59,314 nucleotides of DNA from Rhizobium sp. WYCCWR10014 (GTDB lineage: Bacteria; Pseudomonadota; Alphaproteobacteria; Rhizobiales; Rhizobiaceae), in the NCBI RefSeq assembly GCF_001657485.1, contig NZ_LXFU01000033.1, forward strand, positions 1 to 59,314. Reading direction: 5' to 3'. Shown here in pieces: positions 45,871 to 55,090 of this stretch. Both the position numbers and the translations under genes were made by a program. The notes below the pieces were generated by a model that searched no databases, had not been told where the DNA came from, and worked only from the letters and a program-made list of their open reading frames with translations. Each line of letters opens with the position of its first letter. Positions within the stretch are counted from its first letter, which is position 1.

Positions 45871-47004
45871 ATGCCAGGCATACCGAATACGGCTGAACGC
45901 AAACGGCTCCGCGTTCAGGGCCTCACCCATAGTTACGGTGGCCAGAATGCCATCAGCGACGTGGCCTTCGATATCGAGGCCGGCGAGATCGTTGCCCTGC
46001 TCGGGCCGAGCGGCTGCGGCAAGTCGACTGTGCTGCGCGCCATCGCCGGGCTGATCCAGCCGAAGACCGGCAAGATTGTGCTGGGAGATCAGGATCTCGC
46101 CGATGTCTCGGCCCGCTCGCGCGGCGTCGGCATGGTCTTTCAGAATTATGCTCTGTTTCCGCATCTGACGGTCGCAGAAAACATAGCCTATCCGCTGGCC
46201 TGCCAGAAGCTTCCCCGCGCCGAGCGCAAGGCGCGCGTCGAGGAGATGCTGTCTCTCGTCAGGCTCAAGGATTATGGCAACCGCCTGCCGCGGGAACTCT
46301 CCGGCGGCCAGCAGCAGCGCGTCGCCGTCGCGCGCGCCATCGCCGGGCGCCCGTCCCTTCTGCTTCTCGACGAACCCTTCGGCGCGCTCGATCGCGCCCT
46401 GCGTTTCGATCTGCAGGTGGAGCTGCTTCACCTGCAGAAGACGCTCGGCATCACGACGCTGATCGTCACGCATGACCAGGAGGAGGCCCAGAGCCTCGCA
46501 AACCGCCTGGTGCTGATGAACAAGGGCAATGTCGAGCAGATCGACACGCCGATGACCGTCTACGATCGCCCGAAGACGCTCTTCGTCAACACCTTCATCG
46601 GCCAGGCAAACCTGCTCAACGGAACGGTACTGCGCCTCGATGCCGACAACACGCTGATCGGCCTTGCGAATGACAGGACCCTGCTCCTGCCGCGCCGGCT
46701 GAACTTCACCCTCGGCTCGAAGGTCACGATAACCTTCCGGCCGGAAGAGGTTCGCCTGTCGACGCAGCCAAGCGAGAGCACCCTGCCGGTTCGCATGACG
46801 GTTTCCGTACCGCTCGGCCCCTCCCTCGTCCATGACCTTGTTCTGGAAGATGGCACGGGCCTGCGCGCTTCCGAGGTCAGAGGCCCCTCCACATTCATTC
46901 CCGAACCGGGAACGCAGCTATTTGCCGAGATCGACACCGCAAGGTGTCACGCCTTTCCGGCCGAACCGGAAATCATGAGTGAAGAAACAATTCAACAGAG
47001 GTGA
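45871..47004 (+). CDS. PotA-like ABC transporter ATP-binding protein
   Basis: A 377-residue ATPase of the spermidine/putrescine-iron family. Walker A GPSGCGKST, Q-loop VFQNYALFPHLTV, signature LSGGQQQRVAVARA, Walker B LLLLDEPFGALD and H-loop IVTHDQEEA are intact, with a C-terminal TOBE region (about 260-360). I start at ATG 45871 (MPGIPNTAERK), after AGGGAGGCCCT; the frame is open to 45769 without a ribosome site. The binding-protein gene follows directly. It might also serve the leftward amino-acid-type permease, which lacks an ATPase. Confidence 0.9.
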   Translation: MPGIPNTAERKRLRVQGLTHSYGGQNAISDVAFDIEAGEIVALLGPSGCGKSTVLRAIAGLIQPKTGKIVLGDQDLADVSARSRGVGMVFQNYALFPHLTVAENIAYPLACQKLPRAERKARVEEMLSLVRLKDYGNRLPRELSGGQQQRVAVARAIAGRPSLLLLDEPFGALDRALRFDLQVELLHLQKTLGITTLIVTHDQEEAQSLANRLVLMNKGNVEQIDTPMTVYDRPKTLFVNTFIGQANLLNGTVLRLDADNTLIGLANDRTLLLPRRLNFTLGSKVTITFRPEEVRLSTQPSESTLPVRMTVSVPLGPSLVHDLVLEDGTGLRASEVRGPSTFIPEPGTQLFAEIDTARCHAFPAEPEIMSEETIQQR

Positions 47005-47009
47005 ACGTG

Positions 47010-48050
47010 ATGAAGGACTTTCAGATTACCCGTCGTGGGTTCGGCTTCCTGGCGGCCGGTGTCGCCGCATCGGCCATGCTTCCATTTACCGCCCGCGCTG
47101 CCGGCGGCGGAGCCGTTGCCGCCACTTTCCCAGGTAGCTGGGAAGACGCCTACCGCACAGTGCTGACGCCGATGGTCAAGGATGCAGGCTACGACCTGAC
47201 GATTGCGCCGGCGATGGCGCAGGACCAGCTTGCCAAGATCATGGCAAGCCCCGGCAACCCGCCCTATGACACGCTGCTGATGTCGCCCGGTCAGATGGCC
47301 GTCGCCATCGAGAAGGATCTCATCCAGAAGATCGATCCTGGCAAGCTCAAGAACTGGGGCATGCTCGATCCGTCCTTCCAGGGCGAATTCGGCCCGACCG
47401 TGACCATCGAGGTCAACGGCATCGCCTACAATCCCGATCTCGTTCCGAAGCCGAAGGGATATCGCGATCTCTTCGAAAACCCGGCCTATAGCGGCAAGGT
47501 TTCCTGGACCGGCTTTGCCTCGAACACCGCCGTCATGGCCTATACCGAGATCGCCAAGATCTTCGGTTCCGGCCCGAACGACATGGACGCCGTCTTCAAG
47601 CTGTTCAAGGATCATCCGGAGCATCTGAAGGGCGTGGTCGACAGCACCAACCACCAGATGACGCTGTTCCAGCAGGGCGAAATCGCCGTCTTCATGTGCT
47701 CGACCGGCAACGTCGCCCGTCTGAAGAGCCTCGGCCTCAGCGCCGAATTCGTCCATCCCGAAACCGGCTCGCCGGCGGCCCCCGTCAACATCCACCTGAC
47801 CAAGGGCTCGGCCAATCTCGACGCGGCCTATGCCTATATGGATGCCGCCATCTCCAAGGCCGCCCAGGACCAGCTCAAGGAGCCGCCGACCGAGATGTTC
47901 CCGACCAACAAGGACGTGGCGCTGACGCCGGGCATCGAAGCCTATGTCACCCGCGACCAGATCAAGACCATGGTCTATCCGGACTGGGTCGCGATCAACA
48001 AGAACCGCGACGACTGGATTCGCCAGTTCGACGCACTCGTTGCCGGTTGA
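47010..48050 (+). CDS. PotD-like ABC transporter substrate-binding protein
   Basis: A 346-residue extracellular solute-binding protein. The N-terminus ITRRGFGFLAAGVAASAM carries a twin-arginine pair, so it is probably exported folded by Tat. VAATFPGSWEDAYR opens the mature domain, with NGIAYNPDLVPKP later, the pattern of the PotD group. The ligand is unknown; the M24-type gene nearby hints at an amine or a guanidine compound. Start ATG 47010 follows AGAGGTGAACGTG; a GTG at 47001 is possible. Confidence 0.88.
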   Translation: MKDFQITRRGFGFLAAGVAASAMLPFTARAAGGGAVAATFPGSWEDAYRTVLTPMVKDAGYDLTIAPAMAQDQLAKIMASPGNPPYDTLLMSPGQMAVAIEKDLIQKIDPGKLKNWGMLDPSFQGEFGPTVTIEVNGIAYNPDLVPKPKGYRDLFENPAYSGKVSWTGFASNTAVMAYTEIAKIFGSGPNDMDAVFKLFKDHPEHLKGVVDSTNHQMTLFQQGEIAVFMCSTGNVARLKSLGLSAEFVHPETGSPAAPVNIHLTKGSANLDAAYAYMDAAISKAAQDQLKEPPTEMFPTNKDVALTPGIEAYVTRDQIKTMVYPDWVAINKNRDDWIRQFDALVAG

Positions 48051-48059
48051 GGTGATGTG

Positions 48060-48887
48060 ATGAAGGCGAGCGGCTTCCCATACGTCCTACCGATGCTGTT
48101 GCTTTGCGTGGCGTTCTTCGCAACGCCGCTCGCCGTCCTCGTCGGTTTCAGCTTCGCCGGTCCCGGCGGAGCGACCCTCGACCATTATGCCCGCTTCTTC
48201 GGCGACGCGTTCAATTTCCGTGTCCTCGTCAATACCGCAAGGCTCGGGCTCGAAACCGTCATCGGCACGACCTTGCTCGGCGTGCCGATCGCACTCCTCT
48301 ACTGGCACGGCGGCCGAAACCTGCGGCAGGTGCTGATCTTCCTGACGCTCATTCCGATGCTGACCAGCAATGTCGTGCGCACCTTCGCCTGGATCGTCAT
48401 CCTCGGACGCCAGGGGCCGATCAGCGAAGCGCTGGCTGCGCTCGGCCTGACGGGAATGCCGACCAGCCTGCTGTTTACCGAACTCGGCCTGGTCATGGCC
48501 ATGTGCCAGATCGACCTGCCGCTGATCATTCTGCCGCTGATCGCCATCCTGTCACGCACGCCCGTCCAGCTGACGGAAGCCGCCCAGGTTTCCGGCGCCG
48601 GTCCCTGGCGCATCCTTGTGACCGTGCTTCTGCCGCTGATGCTGCCGGGCCTGCTGGCGGGCTGGATCCTCGTCTTTGCCAGCACCAGCAGCTCCTTCGT
48701 TACTCAGGCCGTCATCGGCGGCGCGCGCAACGTCTATGTTCCGCAGCTGATCTACCGCGAGGTCGGTACGCTGTTCGACTGGCCGCTGGCCTCGGCCATC
48801 GCCGTCGTCCTGCTGCTGTCCACCGGCTGCCTGTTGGTCGCCCTTACCATGATGTCCCGTCACAGGAGGTTGGTCGGCCATGCGTGA
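48060..48887 (+). CDS. PotB-like ABC transporter permease
   Basis: A 275-residue permease of the binding-protein-dependent type, with six helices and the EAA-like loop EAAQVSGAGPWRILVTVLLP. It begins ten bases after the binding-protein gene; the following permease gene overlaps it by eight bases. Confidence 0.9.
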   Translation: MKASGFPYVLPMLLLCVAFFATPLAVLVGFSFAGPGGATLDHYARFFGDAFNFRVLVNTARLGLETVIGTTLLGVPIALLYWHGGRNLRQVLIFLTLIPMLTSNVVRTFAWIVILGRQGPISEALAALGLTGMPTSLLFTELGLVMAMCQIDLPLIILPLIAILSRTPVQLTEAAQVSGAGPWRILVTVLLPLMLPGLLAGWILVFASTSSSFVTQAVIGGARNVYVPQLIYREVGTLFDWPLASAIAVVLLLSTGCLLVALTMMSRHRRLVGHA

Positions 48888-49701
48888 TCGCCGCGAAAAT
48901 CCCATTCCCGTCATGCTCTACAAGGCATTCGTCTACGGTTTCGGCGGGCTCTGCGTCATCTATCTCGTGGCACCCATCGTGATAGCGCTGACGATGTCGT
49001 TTACCTCGGGGCAGACATTGAAATACCCGCCGCAGGGCTTCTCGCTCAGGTGGTACGCGGCGCTGCTCGATCCCGTGCGCTCGGCAACCGAACATATTGC
49101 CGCCTGGAACTCGCTGAAGATCGCCGGCCTTGCCGTCCTCGGATCGCTGATCTTTGCGGTTCCGGCAACCATCGGCATGACGCGCATGAAGCGCAGCACC
49201 GCCGGCACCATCGAGCCGCTGCTGCTCGCCCCGCTCGTTCTGCCGAGCCTCGTCTACGGCCTTGCCGCCTTGATCGTCGCCAATTTCATCGGCTTCAAGC
49301 CGTCGCTCTGGCTGACCGTATCAGGCCATGTCGTGGTCTTCGGGCCGCTGATGTACCGCGCCGCCTCCGTCGTCGCCCAGGGTCTCAACCCCTCGCTTGC
49401 CGAGGCATCGACAACGATGGGCGCGAGCTGGTTCATGACACTGCGGCGCGTCACGCTGCCGCTGCTAATGCCCGGCATTCTGGCCGGCGCATTCCTTGTC
49501 TTCATCCAGTCGCTCGACAATGTGTCGGTATCGCTTTTCCTCGCCGACGCTCGAACGACCGTCCTGCCGCTGCGCATGTTCGCTTTGATCGAGGAATCGC
49601 TCGACGTGCGGGTCGCGGCAATCTCCGGAATTCTGATCGCCGTGACGCTGGTCGGACTGCTGGTTGCACGGCGCGTTCTCGCGCCGCCGCGCCAGGCCTG
49701 A
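48880..49701 (+). CDS. PotC-like ABC transporter permease
   Basis: A 273-residue permease, six helices, EAA loop EASTTMGASWFMTLRRVTLP. ATG 48880 follows CAGGAGGTTGGTCGGCC and overlaps the stop of the first permease. With the ATPase, binding protein and PotB-like gene it completes a four-part transporter. Confidence 0.9.
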   Translation: MRDRRENPIPVMLYKAFVYGFGGLCVIYLVAPIVIALTMSFTSGQTLKYPPQGFSLRWYAALLDPVRSATEHIAAWNSLKIAGLAVLGSLIFAVPATIGMTRMKRSTAGTIEPLLLAPLVLPSLVYGLAALIVANFIGFKPSLWLTVSGHVVVFGPLMYRAASVVAQGLNPSLAEASTTMGASWFMTLRRVTLPLLMPGILAGAFLVFIQSLDNVSVSLFLADARTTVLPLRMFALIEESLDVRVAAISGILIAVTLVGLLVARRVLAPPRQA

Positions 49702-49746
49702 ACAATCCGTCATTGACCTATGCCTGAACTTGGAAGGAACAAACTC

Positions 49747-51171
49747 ATGAACATGCGCCCGACAAACGCAGGCGCCTATCGGATGGGATCGTTGCTGGCC
49801 GATTTCCAGCCGGATTTCGATTTCTCTGCGCCGCTGCCGCTTCCTGTCGAAGAGTTCGAGGATCGCCTTCGCAGAATTCGCCGTCAGGCGGTCGAAGCCG
49901 GTCATGACGCGCTGGTCGTCCATGCCGGCAGCGTCGGCTGGTTCCACGCTTCGAATGCCTATTTGCGCTATATTTGCGACTGGATGCGCGAGGGCGTGCT
50001 GATCATCCCGACCGATGCCGACAAGGCGATGGTGCTTCTCTCCTTCTTCACCCAATCCGTCCTGCTTCCGCCGGGCGGCGAGCCTGTGCTCGTCGACGAA
50101 ATCTGGCAGATCGGCCCGATCGGCCGCGAATATGCCGACCGTCCCGGCGATTCCGTCATCAAGACCGCCGAGAAATGCGCCGAGGTTCTCGCCAGTCTCG
50201 GTCTTGCCAAGGCCCAGATCGGCAGGATCGGCGACCGTACGTCGCTGACCTTCTGGTCTGCCCTCGACGAACTGCTGCCGAAGAGCAAGTTCGTGGCTGA
50301 CAACGCCATTCTCGACCGCATGCAGAAGGTCCGCTCACTGCCCGAGATCGAGATGTTCCGCGCCGCCGCCCAGCTGATCAGCATCGGCACGCAGGCCGCC
50401 TATCACGTGGCGAAGTCAGGCGTCACCGACCATGAAATCCTGGCCGCCTTCACCTATGCGCAGATGGCGCTCGGCGGCGAAACCGGCGACGGCTACCAGA
50501 TCGGCATCAATGAATTCGGCACCCATTGCGGCAAGCCCTATGGCCACATCGTCAGGCCCGGCGACCTCATCAACCTCTATATCTCCAACGTGACCTATCG
50601 TGGCTATACCGCCCAGACCGCCCGCATGATCGCGATCGGCGACATCACCAGCCATCAGGAGGATGTGCTTGCCGCCTGCACCGAAGGCGTCAAGCGGGCC
50701 GAGAAGCTCATCAGGCCCGGCGCATTGATGCGCGACGTCAATAACGCCGCCTTCGAACCGATGATCGAGCGTGGCATGCTTTCGTCACCGGAAGCGCGCA
50801 CCATGCCCTATAACTGGTCGCCGATGCCGGATGGCGGCGCACGCCTGATCCCCAATCAGTATGTGAAGGACATCGACTGGGAGGCGCAGGGCCGCAAGCT
50901 CATGCACGTCTATCCGGCAACGCACGGACCACACAATCCGAACCTCGGCCATTCGGTCGGCATGGCCGGCGGCCAGAACAGCTTCAACATCTCCTCGCAT
51001 AACTACGACAGGATGGAGGAGGGCATGGTCTTCGTGCTGCATACGCAGTGGCTGGAGCCGCTGTCGGCCGGCTGCAATATCGGCGACATGTATGTCGTGA
51101 CCAAGGACGGTTTCGAGAACCTCAGCCGCCATACCCCGCTTGAAACCCACCGCGTCGCTACCGAGGCCTGA
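49747..51171 (+). CDS. M24-fold (creatinase/aminopeptidase-like) protein lacking metal ligands
   Basis: A 474-residue protein with a creatinase N-terminal domain (about 35-185) and a pita-bread M24 domain (about 190-460). In M24 metallopeptidases two Asp, one His and two Glu bind metal. Here the Asp region reads INLYISNVTYRGYTAQTAR, so both Asp are lost, and the EPG motif reads EEGMVFVLHTQW. Only a His in LGHSVGMAGGQ remains. It may act like creatinase, which is metal-free, on a small amide or guanidine compound, perhaps the ligand of the adjacent transporter. ATG 49747 follows GGAAGGAACAAACTC. Confidence 0.83.
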   Translation: MNMRPTNAGAYRMGSLLADFQPDFDFSAPLPLPVEEFEDRLRRIRRQAVEAGHDALVVHAGSVGWFHASNAYLRYICDWMREGVLIIPTDADKAMVLLSFFTQSVLLPPGGEPVLVDEIWQIGPIGREYADRPGDSVIKTAEKCAEVLASLGLAKAQIGRIGDRTSLTFWSALDELLPKSKFVADNAILDRMQKVRSLPEIEMFRAAAQLISIGTQAAYHVAKSGVTDHEILAAFTYAQMALGGETGDGYQIGINEFGTHCGKPYGHIVRPGDLINLYISNVTYRGYTAQTARMIAIGDITSHQEDVLAACTEGVKRAEKLIRPGALMRDVNNAAFEPMIERGMLSSPEARTMPYNWSPMPDGGARLIPNQYVKDIDWEAQGRKLMHVYPATHGPHNPNLGHSVGMAGGQNSFNISSHNYDRMEEGMVFVLHTQWLEPLSAGCNIGDMYVVTKDGFENLSRHTPLETHRVATEA

Positions 51172-51172
51172 C

Positions 51173-51844
51173 ATGACCCGTCATAGACAACACACGCATT
51201 TCGATTTCGCCAAGCTGACCGAGCGCGAGCGTTACAAGATCCTCATCGGCACGGTCATCCCGCGCCCCATCGCGCTGGTCACCACCCTGAGCAAGGAAGG
51301 CCTGCCGAATGCCGGCCCGTTCAGCTTCTTCAACGTTCTCACCCACGACCCGGCAATCGTTGCGATCGGCGTCGAGAATTATGCCGACATGCGCTTCAAG
51401 GATACGGCCCGCAACATCCGCGAAACCGGCGAGTTCACGGTGCACATCTGCGATGACGCCCTTGTCGACCAGATGGAGGTCTGCGCCATCAAGTTCGGGC
51501 CCGAGGTCGACGAACTCACCGAAGCCGGACTGGCAACGGCGCCGGGACAGATGGTCAGAGGCCCCCGCATCCTGGCAGCGCCCGCAGCACTCGAATGCCG
51601 CCGCCACACCACCCTGCAGGTCGGCCCTGCCCGCGAAATCATCCTCGGCGAAGTGCTCGGCGTCTATGTCAGAAGCGATGCGGTCAATCCGACGAACCTG
51701 CATATCGACCAGCAACTGATGGACGCCGTCGGAAGAATGGGCGGCCATACCTACACGAGGACGCGCGACCAGTTCGACGTCAAGACGCAGACCAAGGAGG
51801 AGTGGAATTCGCGAAAGAGCGTTTCGGAGCCGGTCATCGCATAG
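51173..51844 (+). CDS. flavin reductase family (FMN-binding split barrel) protein
   Basis: A 223-residue flavoprotein of the flavin-reductase-like/flavoredoxin family. KILIGTVIPRPIALVTTLSK and GLPNAGPFSFFNVLTHDP form the FMN-binding edge. It may supply reduced flavin or be a redox enzyme in the pathway of the preceding M24-type protein. It starts one base after that gene's stop (ATG 51173), so it ends the same operon. Confidence 0.87.
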   Translation: MTRHRQHTHFDFAKLTERERYKILIGTVIPRPIALVTTLSKEGLPNAGPFSFFNVLTHDPAIVAIGVENYADMRFKDTARNIRETGEFTVHICDDALVDQMEVCAIKFGPEVDELTEAGLATAPGQMVRGPRILAAPAALECRRHTTLQVGPAREIILGEVLGVYVRSDAVNPTNLHIDQQLMDAVGRMGGHTYTRTRDQFDVKTQTKEEWNSRKSVSEPVIA

Positions 51845-51969
51845 CCGGGCTTGGGCTCCGGCCGATCACGCGCCGTCGGGTGATCCGGTCCAATATATCG
51901 AGGGTGACGCGAAGAACCGGCTCAGGCTGACCGCCATGCTCGTCGAGCTGGAGCAACTCCAGAATCAGC

Positions 51970-52392
51970 TTACCTGCTGTCGACTTTCTCGAGGAAGGCT
52001 GGAAACGTCCGAGAGACCTCGTTTCCGTCCGGAAAGCGTTCGGTCACAACCGTAAATCTGATCCAGCCCTTCCATCCTATAAGACCGGTGCGCTTCGGCG
52101 CGATTACCACTACCACGATGTCTTCATTCGGAACGACATGAACGGCACGAACTCCTGGACCAGGCTCTGAGTGCAGCACTGCGAGTACCTTTCCGCCCCC
52201 GGGCTTGGCACCCGCATAGATGGGAGAACCGTCACCTAGCGGTGCGATTGCGCTTATAAAGCGCGTACTGACGTAACCCTTGCCGTTGAAGAAGAGAGGA
52301 CCTTGATAAGGACGGGGAGGCTCCTCATCGCCCCAAGCAGCGCAGACGGACACAAGTAACAGCGCAGTAGCGAGCATTGAAATTTGCTTCAC
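51970..52392 (-). CDS. secreted protein of unknown function
   Basis: A 140-residue protein with a signal peptide (KQISMLATALLLVSVCAAWG) and a mature domain I do not recognise (PRPYQGPLFFNGKGYVSTRF, KRTGLIGWKGWIRFTVVTER). I read the start as GTG 52392, seven bases after AAGGAG; ATG 52377 would leave the signal peptide without its basic residue. The GC is lower than in the flanking genes. Divergent from the secreted protein at 52501. Confidence 0.7.
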   Translation of the reverse strand: MKQISMLATALLLVSVCAAWGDEEPPRPYQGPLFFNGKGYVSTRFISAIAPLGDGSPIYAGAKPGGGKVLAVLHSEPGPGVRAVHVVPNEDIVVVVIAPKRTGLIGWKGWIRFTVVTERFPDGNEVSRTFPAFLEKVDSR

Positions 52393-52500
52393 CGAACGGC
52401 TCCTTTCCAAGATTGGCTGGAACAATTGACATGGACCGCAAACCTTTGGAAGAACCTTTCGAACGACGGGTCAATCACCGCTGCAGCCGCGAGGATAGGA

Positions 52501-52983
52501 ATGAGGAATCTCTGGATGTGTGTCCTTGCTGGAATAATGCTGACGAGCGTTGGACCCGCCAAAGCCGCTGACGATCTCAAGGGTTTCGAATTGGATAGTT
52601 CATTTGTCGAAGCTCGACGGAACGCCGAGTCGAACGGTTGGAGCCTTCAACCGCTATCATCTGAACTACCTCACCAATGGGTTGTTCGAGACACGAATTT
52701 CCGTCTGTTCGTTTGTGAGGACAGAGTCGCCTCGATACTAACGCTCCAGAGTGGCGGACTTGATGACTTCGCTGCATTAGTCATGCGGCGCCAGATCGAG
52801 ATGGGTGACCCCCGAACCCAGATCGTATCTTTCATGGCCGGCTCAAAGCGTATTTCGACAATTACGTCCCGTTTCTCTGACGCAGTGGGCAGGGAGATAT
52901 CCCTGCAGTTAACCAGCATTGCCGGCGTTCCAAGTATTTCTACGAATTACGCGTCAAATACTCCTTGCCCGGAAGAAAAGTGA
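52501..52983 (+). CDS. secreted protein of unknown function
   Basis: A 160-residue protein with a signal peptide (MRNLWMCVLAGIMLTSVGPA, then KAADD) and no domain I recognise. ATG 52501 follows GAGGATAGGA. The mature part has two cysteines (FVCEDR and TPCPEEK), possibly a disulfide. Low GC relative to neighbours. Its 5' end faces that of the gene at 51970. Confidence 0.68.
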   Translation: MRNLWMCVLAGIMLTSVGPAKAADDLKGFELDSSFVEARRNAESNGWSLQPLSSELPHQWVVRDTNFRLFVCEDRVASILTLQSGGLDDFAALVMRRQIEMGDPRTQIVSFMAGSKRISTITSRFSDAVGREISLQLTSIAGVPSISTNYASNTPCPEEK

Positions 52984-53125
52984 TCCGATGACTGGGCTCT
53001 ACGCCTTCGGTATCACCTATCTGCGTTCGCGCGGGAAAAGGCGCGTGTCATTTGCTAGATAATTTGGCACGGCCTCGGCAGTGAAATCGATTTTAGAAAG
53101 CACATCCCGCCGCCCGCATAACGCC

Positions 53126-53527
53126 CTAATTCAAAAACCGATAAAGCCAGTCGCGCGTCTCCTCCGGCAGCGAGGCCGGGGACTGGTCTTCGGGGGCGTG
53201 GGCCTGCCAGATGATTTCCACCTCGGCGGCGCGCTCCTCGCCGGTATCGATCGAAATGAGGAAACCGATGGAGCGCACGCCGATCTTGTCGATGGTGGCG
53301 GTGAAGGTTGCCGGCTCGTCGTAGTGCAGCGGACGGTGGAGAAAGCAGGAAACCCTGCTGGGGCTATAGACGGGTTCGTCATCGACATCGGGCCGCGACG
53401 ACCAGAAGCTCGCAAGCACGGACTCGGCATAGGAAATATAGGATGCCAGAAACATCCGGCCGGTCATATCGACATCGCGAAACGGCAGGCGTATTTCCGC
53501 CACATCAGGACGTTTCGACTGACTCAT
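53126..53527 (-). CDS. acyl-CoA thioesterase (4HBT-like hotdog fold)
   Basis: A 133-residue single hotdog-domain protein. The active-site-type region RDVDMTGRMFLASYISYAE resembles the D-x-(D/M)xxGxxxxxxY pattern of 4-hydroxybenzoyl-CoA thioesterases. The substrate is unknown. ATG 53527 (MSQSKRPD) is chosen; the longer frame to 53563 has a weak start. Confidence 0.8.
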   Translation of the reverse strand: MSQSKRPDVAEIRLPFRDVDMTGRMFLASYISYAESVLASFWSSRPDVDDEPVYSPSRVSCFLHRPLHYDEPATFTATIDKIGVRSIGFLISIDTGEERAAEVEIIWQAHAPEDQSPASLPEETRDWLYRFLN

Positions 53528-53616
53528 CAACAGATCTGCCTTACAGAGTTCCCATCGCAACACTACTTCATAATTGCTTATACCGGAACCTGCTTAAGGA
53601 TAAAATTACGCAATAG

Positions 53617-53672
53617 TTCAAAGTGTTACAGTGTCCTCCACGCGCCTGAAAAGATGCGGCGCCGCTGCACTG
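53617..53672. repeat. AGCGTCC hairpin repeat, copy C
   Basis: TTCAAAGTGTTACAGTGTCC at 53617 up to CACTG at 53672. The outer stem is CAGTG (53629-53633) with CACTG (53668-53672), while copy A has CAGCG/CGCTG: the change is compensated on both sides. The inner GCGCCTGAAAAGATGCG stem is partly decayed. The remaining gap to 53812 shows nothing else. Confidence 0.75.
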
Positions 53673-53812
53673 GACCGGCTCGATGGAAACGGCGCAAATG
53701 AGAAGCGTGATAGCCGAAGGGTCGGCAGGCGCGGCAAGAGCGCTTGTTGAAATCGTCAGGCGATGCCCCATCTGCTGTGGCACATGACATAAGCGACCGA
53801 TAGAGTGTCTTC

Positions 53813-54748
53813 ATGAGCACCCGTCTTTATGAACACCCGATCTTCCTGGAACATGTCACGCCCGCCGGTCATCCGGAGCGATCGGACAGGATCCGCGCCA
53901 TCAATGTCGCGCTGGAACATCCGAATTTCGAGCGGCTGGAGCGCCGGCAGGCGCCGCAGGCGAACGAGGATGCGGTGCTGCTTGCCCATCCGGAGGAGCA
54001 TCTGACCGCCGTGATGCGGGAGATTCCGGAGGAAGAGGGTGAGATCAACCAGATCGAAGCCGATACCTATGCCAGCAGCAAGAGCCTGCAGGCGGCGCTG
54101 ACCGGCATCGGCGGGGCGATGGCGGCGGTGGACGACGTCTTTACCGGCCGGGCCGACAATGTCTTCGTCGCCGCCCGGCCGCCGGGGCACCATGCCGAGA
54201 AGATGACGGCGATGGGCTTCTGCTTCTTCAACAATGCGGCGATCGCCGCCCGGCATGCGCAGAAAACCCATGGCGCCGAGCGCATCGCCATCGTCGACTG
54301 GGACGTGCATCACGGCAACGGCACGCAGGATATCTTCTGGGACGATCCTTCGGTGCTGTTCTGCTCGACGCATCAGATGCCGCTCTATCCCGGCACCGGC
54401 GCCAAGGACGAGAAGGGCAAGCACAACACCATCGTCAACGCGCCGCTGTCGCCGAATGTCGGCAGCGACCACTTCCGCGAGGCGTTCAAATCGCGCGTGC
54501 TGCCTGCGCTGGACGATTTCCGGCCGGATCTCATCATCATCTCCGCCGGCTTCGACGCGCATCACCGCGATCCCTTAGCGCAGATCAATCTGACCGGCGA
54601 GGATTTCGACTGGGCGACCGGGCGCGTGCTCGAACTCGCGGACCGGCACGCGAAGAACCGGGTCGTCAGCCTGCTCGAAGGCGGTTATGATCTCGAGGGA
54701 CTCGCCGAATCGGCGGGCATGCATATTCTGAGAATGATGAAGGGTTGA
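53813..54748 (+). CDS. histone deacetylase-like (acetylpolyamine amidohydrolase) protein
   Basis: A 311-residue class II-type zinc deacetylase. The active site is fully visible: [20 protein letters not shown] (His pair), [16 protein letters not shown] (zinc Asp/His), [11 protein letters not shown] (zinc Asp) and [11 protein letters not shown] (Tyr). In bacteria such enzymes remove acetyl groups from polyamines or other amines. The exonuclease subunit gene xseB follows. Confidence 0.92.
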   Translation: MSTRLYEHPIFLEHVTPAGHPERSDRIRAINVALEHPNFERLERRQAPQANEDAVLLAHPEEHLTAVMREIPEEEGEINQIEADTYASSKSLQAALTGIGGAMAAVDDVFTGRADNVFVAARPPGHHAEKMTAMGFCFFNNAAIAARHAQKTHGAERIAIVDWDVHHGNGTQDIFWDDPSVLFCSTHQMPLYPGTGAKDEKGKHNTIVNAPLSPNVGSDHFREAFKSRVLPALDDFRPDLIIISAGFDAHHRDPLAQINLTGEDFDWATGRVLELADRHAKNRVVSLLEGGYDLEGLAESAGMHILRMMKG

Positions 54749-54750
54749 GA

Positions 54751-55002
54751 ATGACTGACAGCGCCAAGCCGGAGGTGTCCGGCCTTTCCTTCGAAAAGGC
54801 GGTTGCCGAACTCGAAAGCATCGTCGCCCGGCTGGAACGCGGCGATGTGGCGCTGGATGAATCGATCGAGATCTACGAGCGCGGCGAAGCGCTGAAGAAA
54901 CATTGCGAGACCCTGCTTTCGGCCGCCGAGAACCGCATCGAGAAGATCCGGCTCGACCGTGCCGGCAAGCCGCAGGGCGTCGAGCCGCTGGACGGCGCCT
55001 GA
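54751..55002 (+). CDS. xseB: exodeoxyribonuclease VII small subunit
   Basis: Small subunit of exonuclease VII, 83 residues, nearly all helical. The family motif [19 protein letters not shown] (about 15-33) and [19 protein letters not shown] identify it. ATG 54751 follows GAAGGGTTGAGA; it is two bases after the deacetylase stop. The large subunit gene xseA is not in the window. Confidence 0.93.
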   Translation: MTDSAKPEVSGLSFEKAVAELESIVARLERGDVALDESIEIYERGEALKKHCETLLSAAENRIEKIRLDRAGKPQGVEPLDGA

Positions 55003-55090
55003 GGCGCAGAAAACCCCCTTTCGAAGGCGCTTGGCTATCGGCTTCAGACCGATCTATGATCCCCATCCAAAACGATGAGGGGACAAGGAA

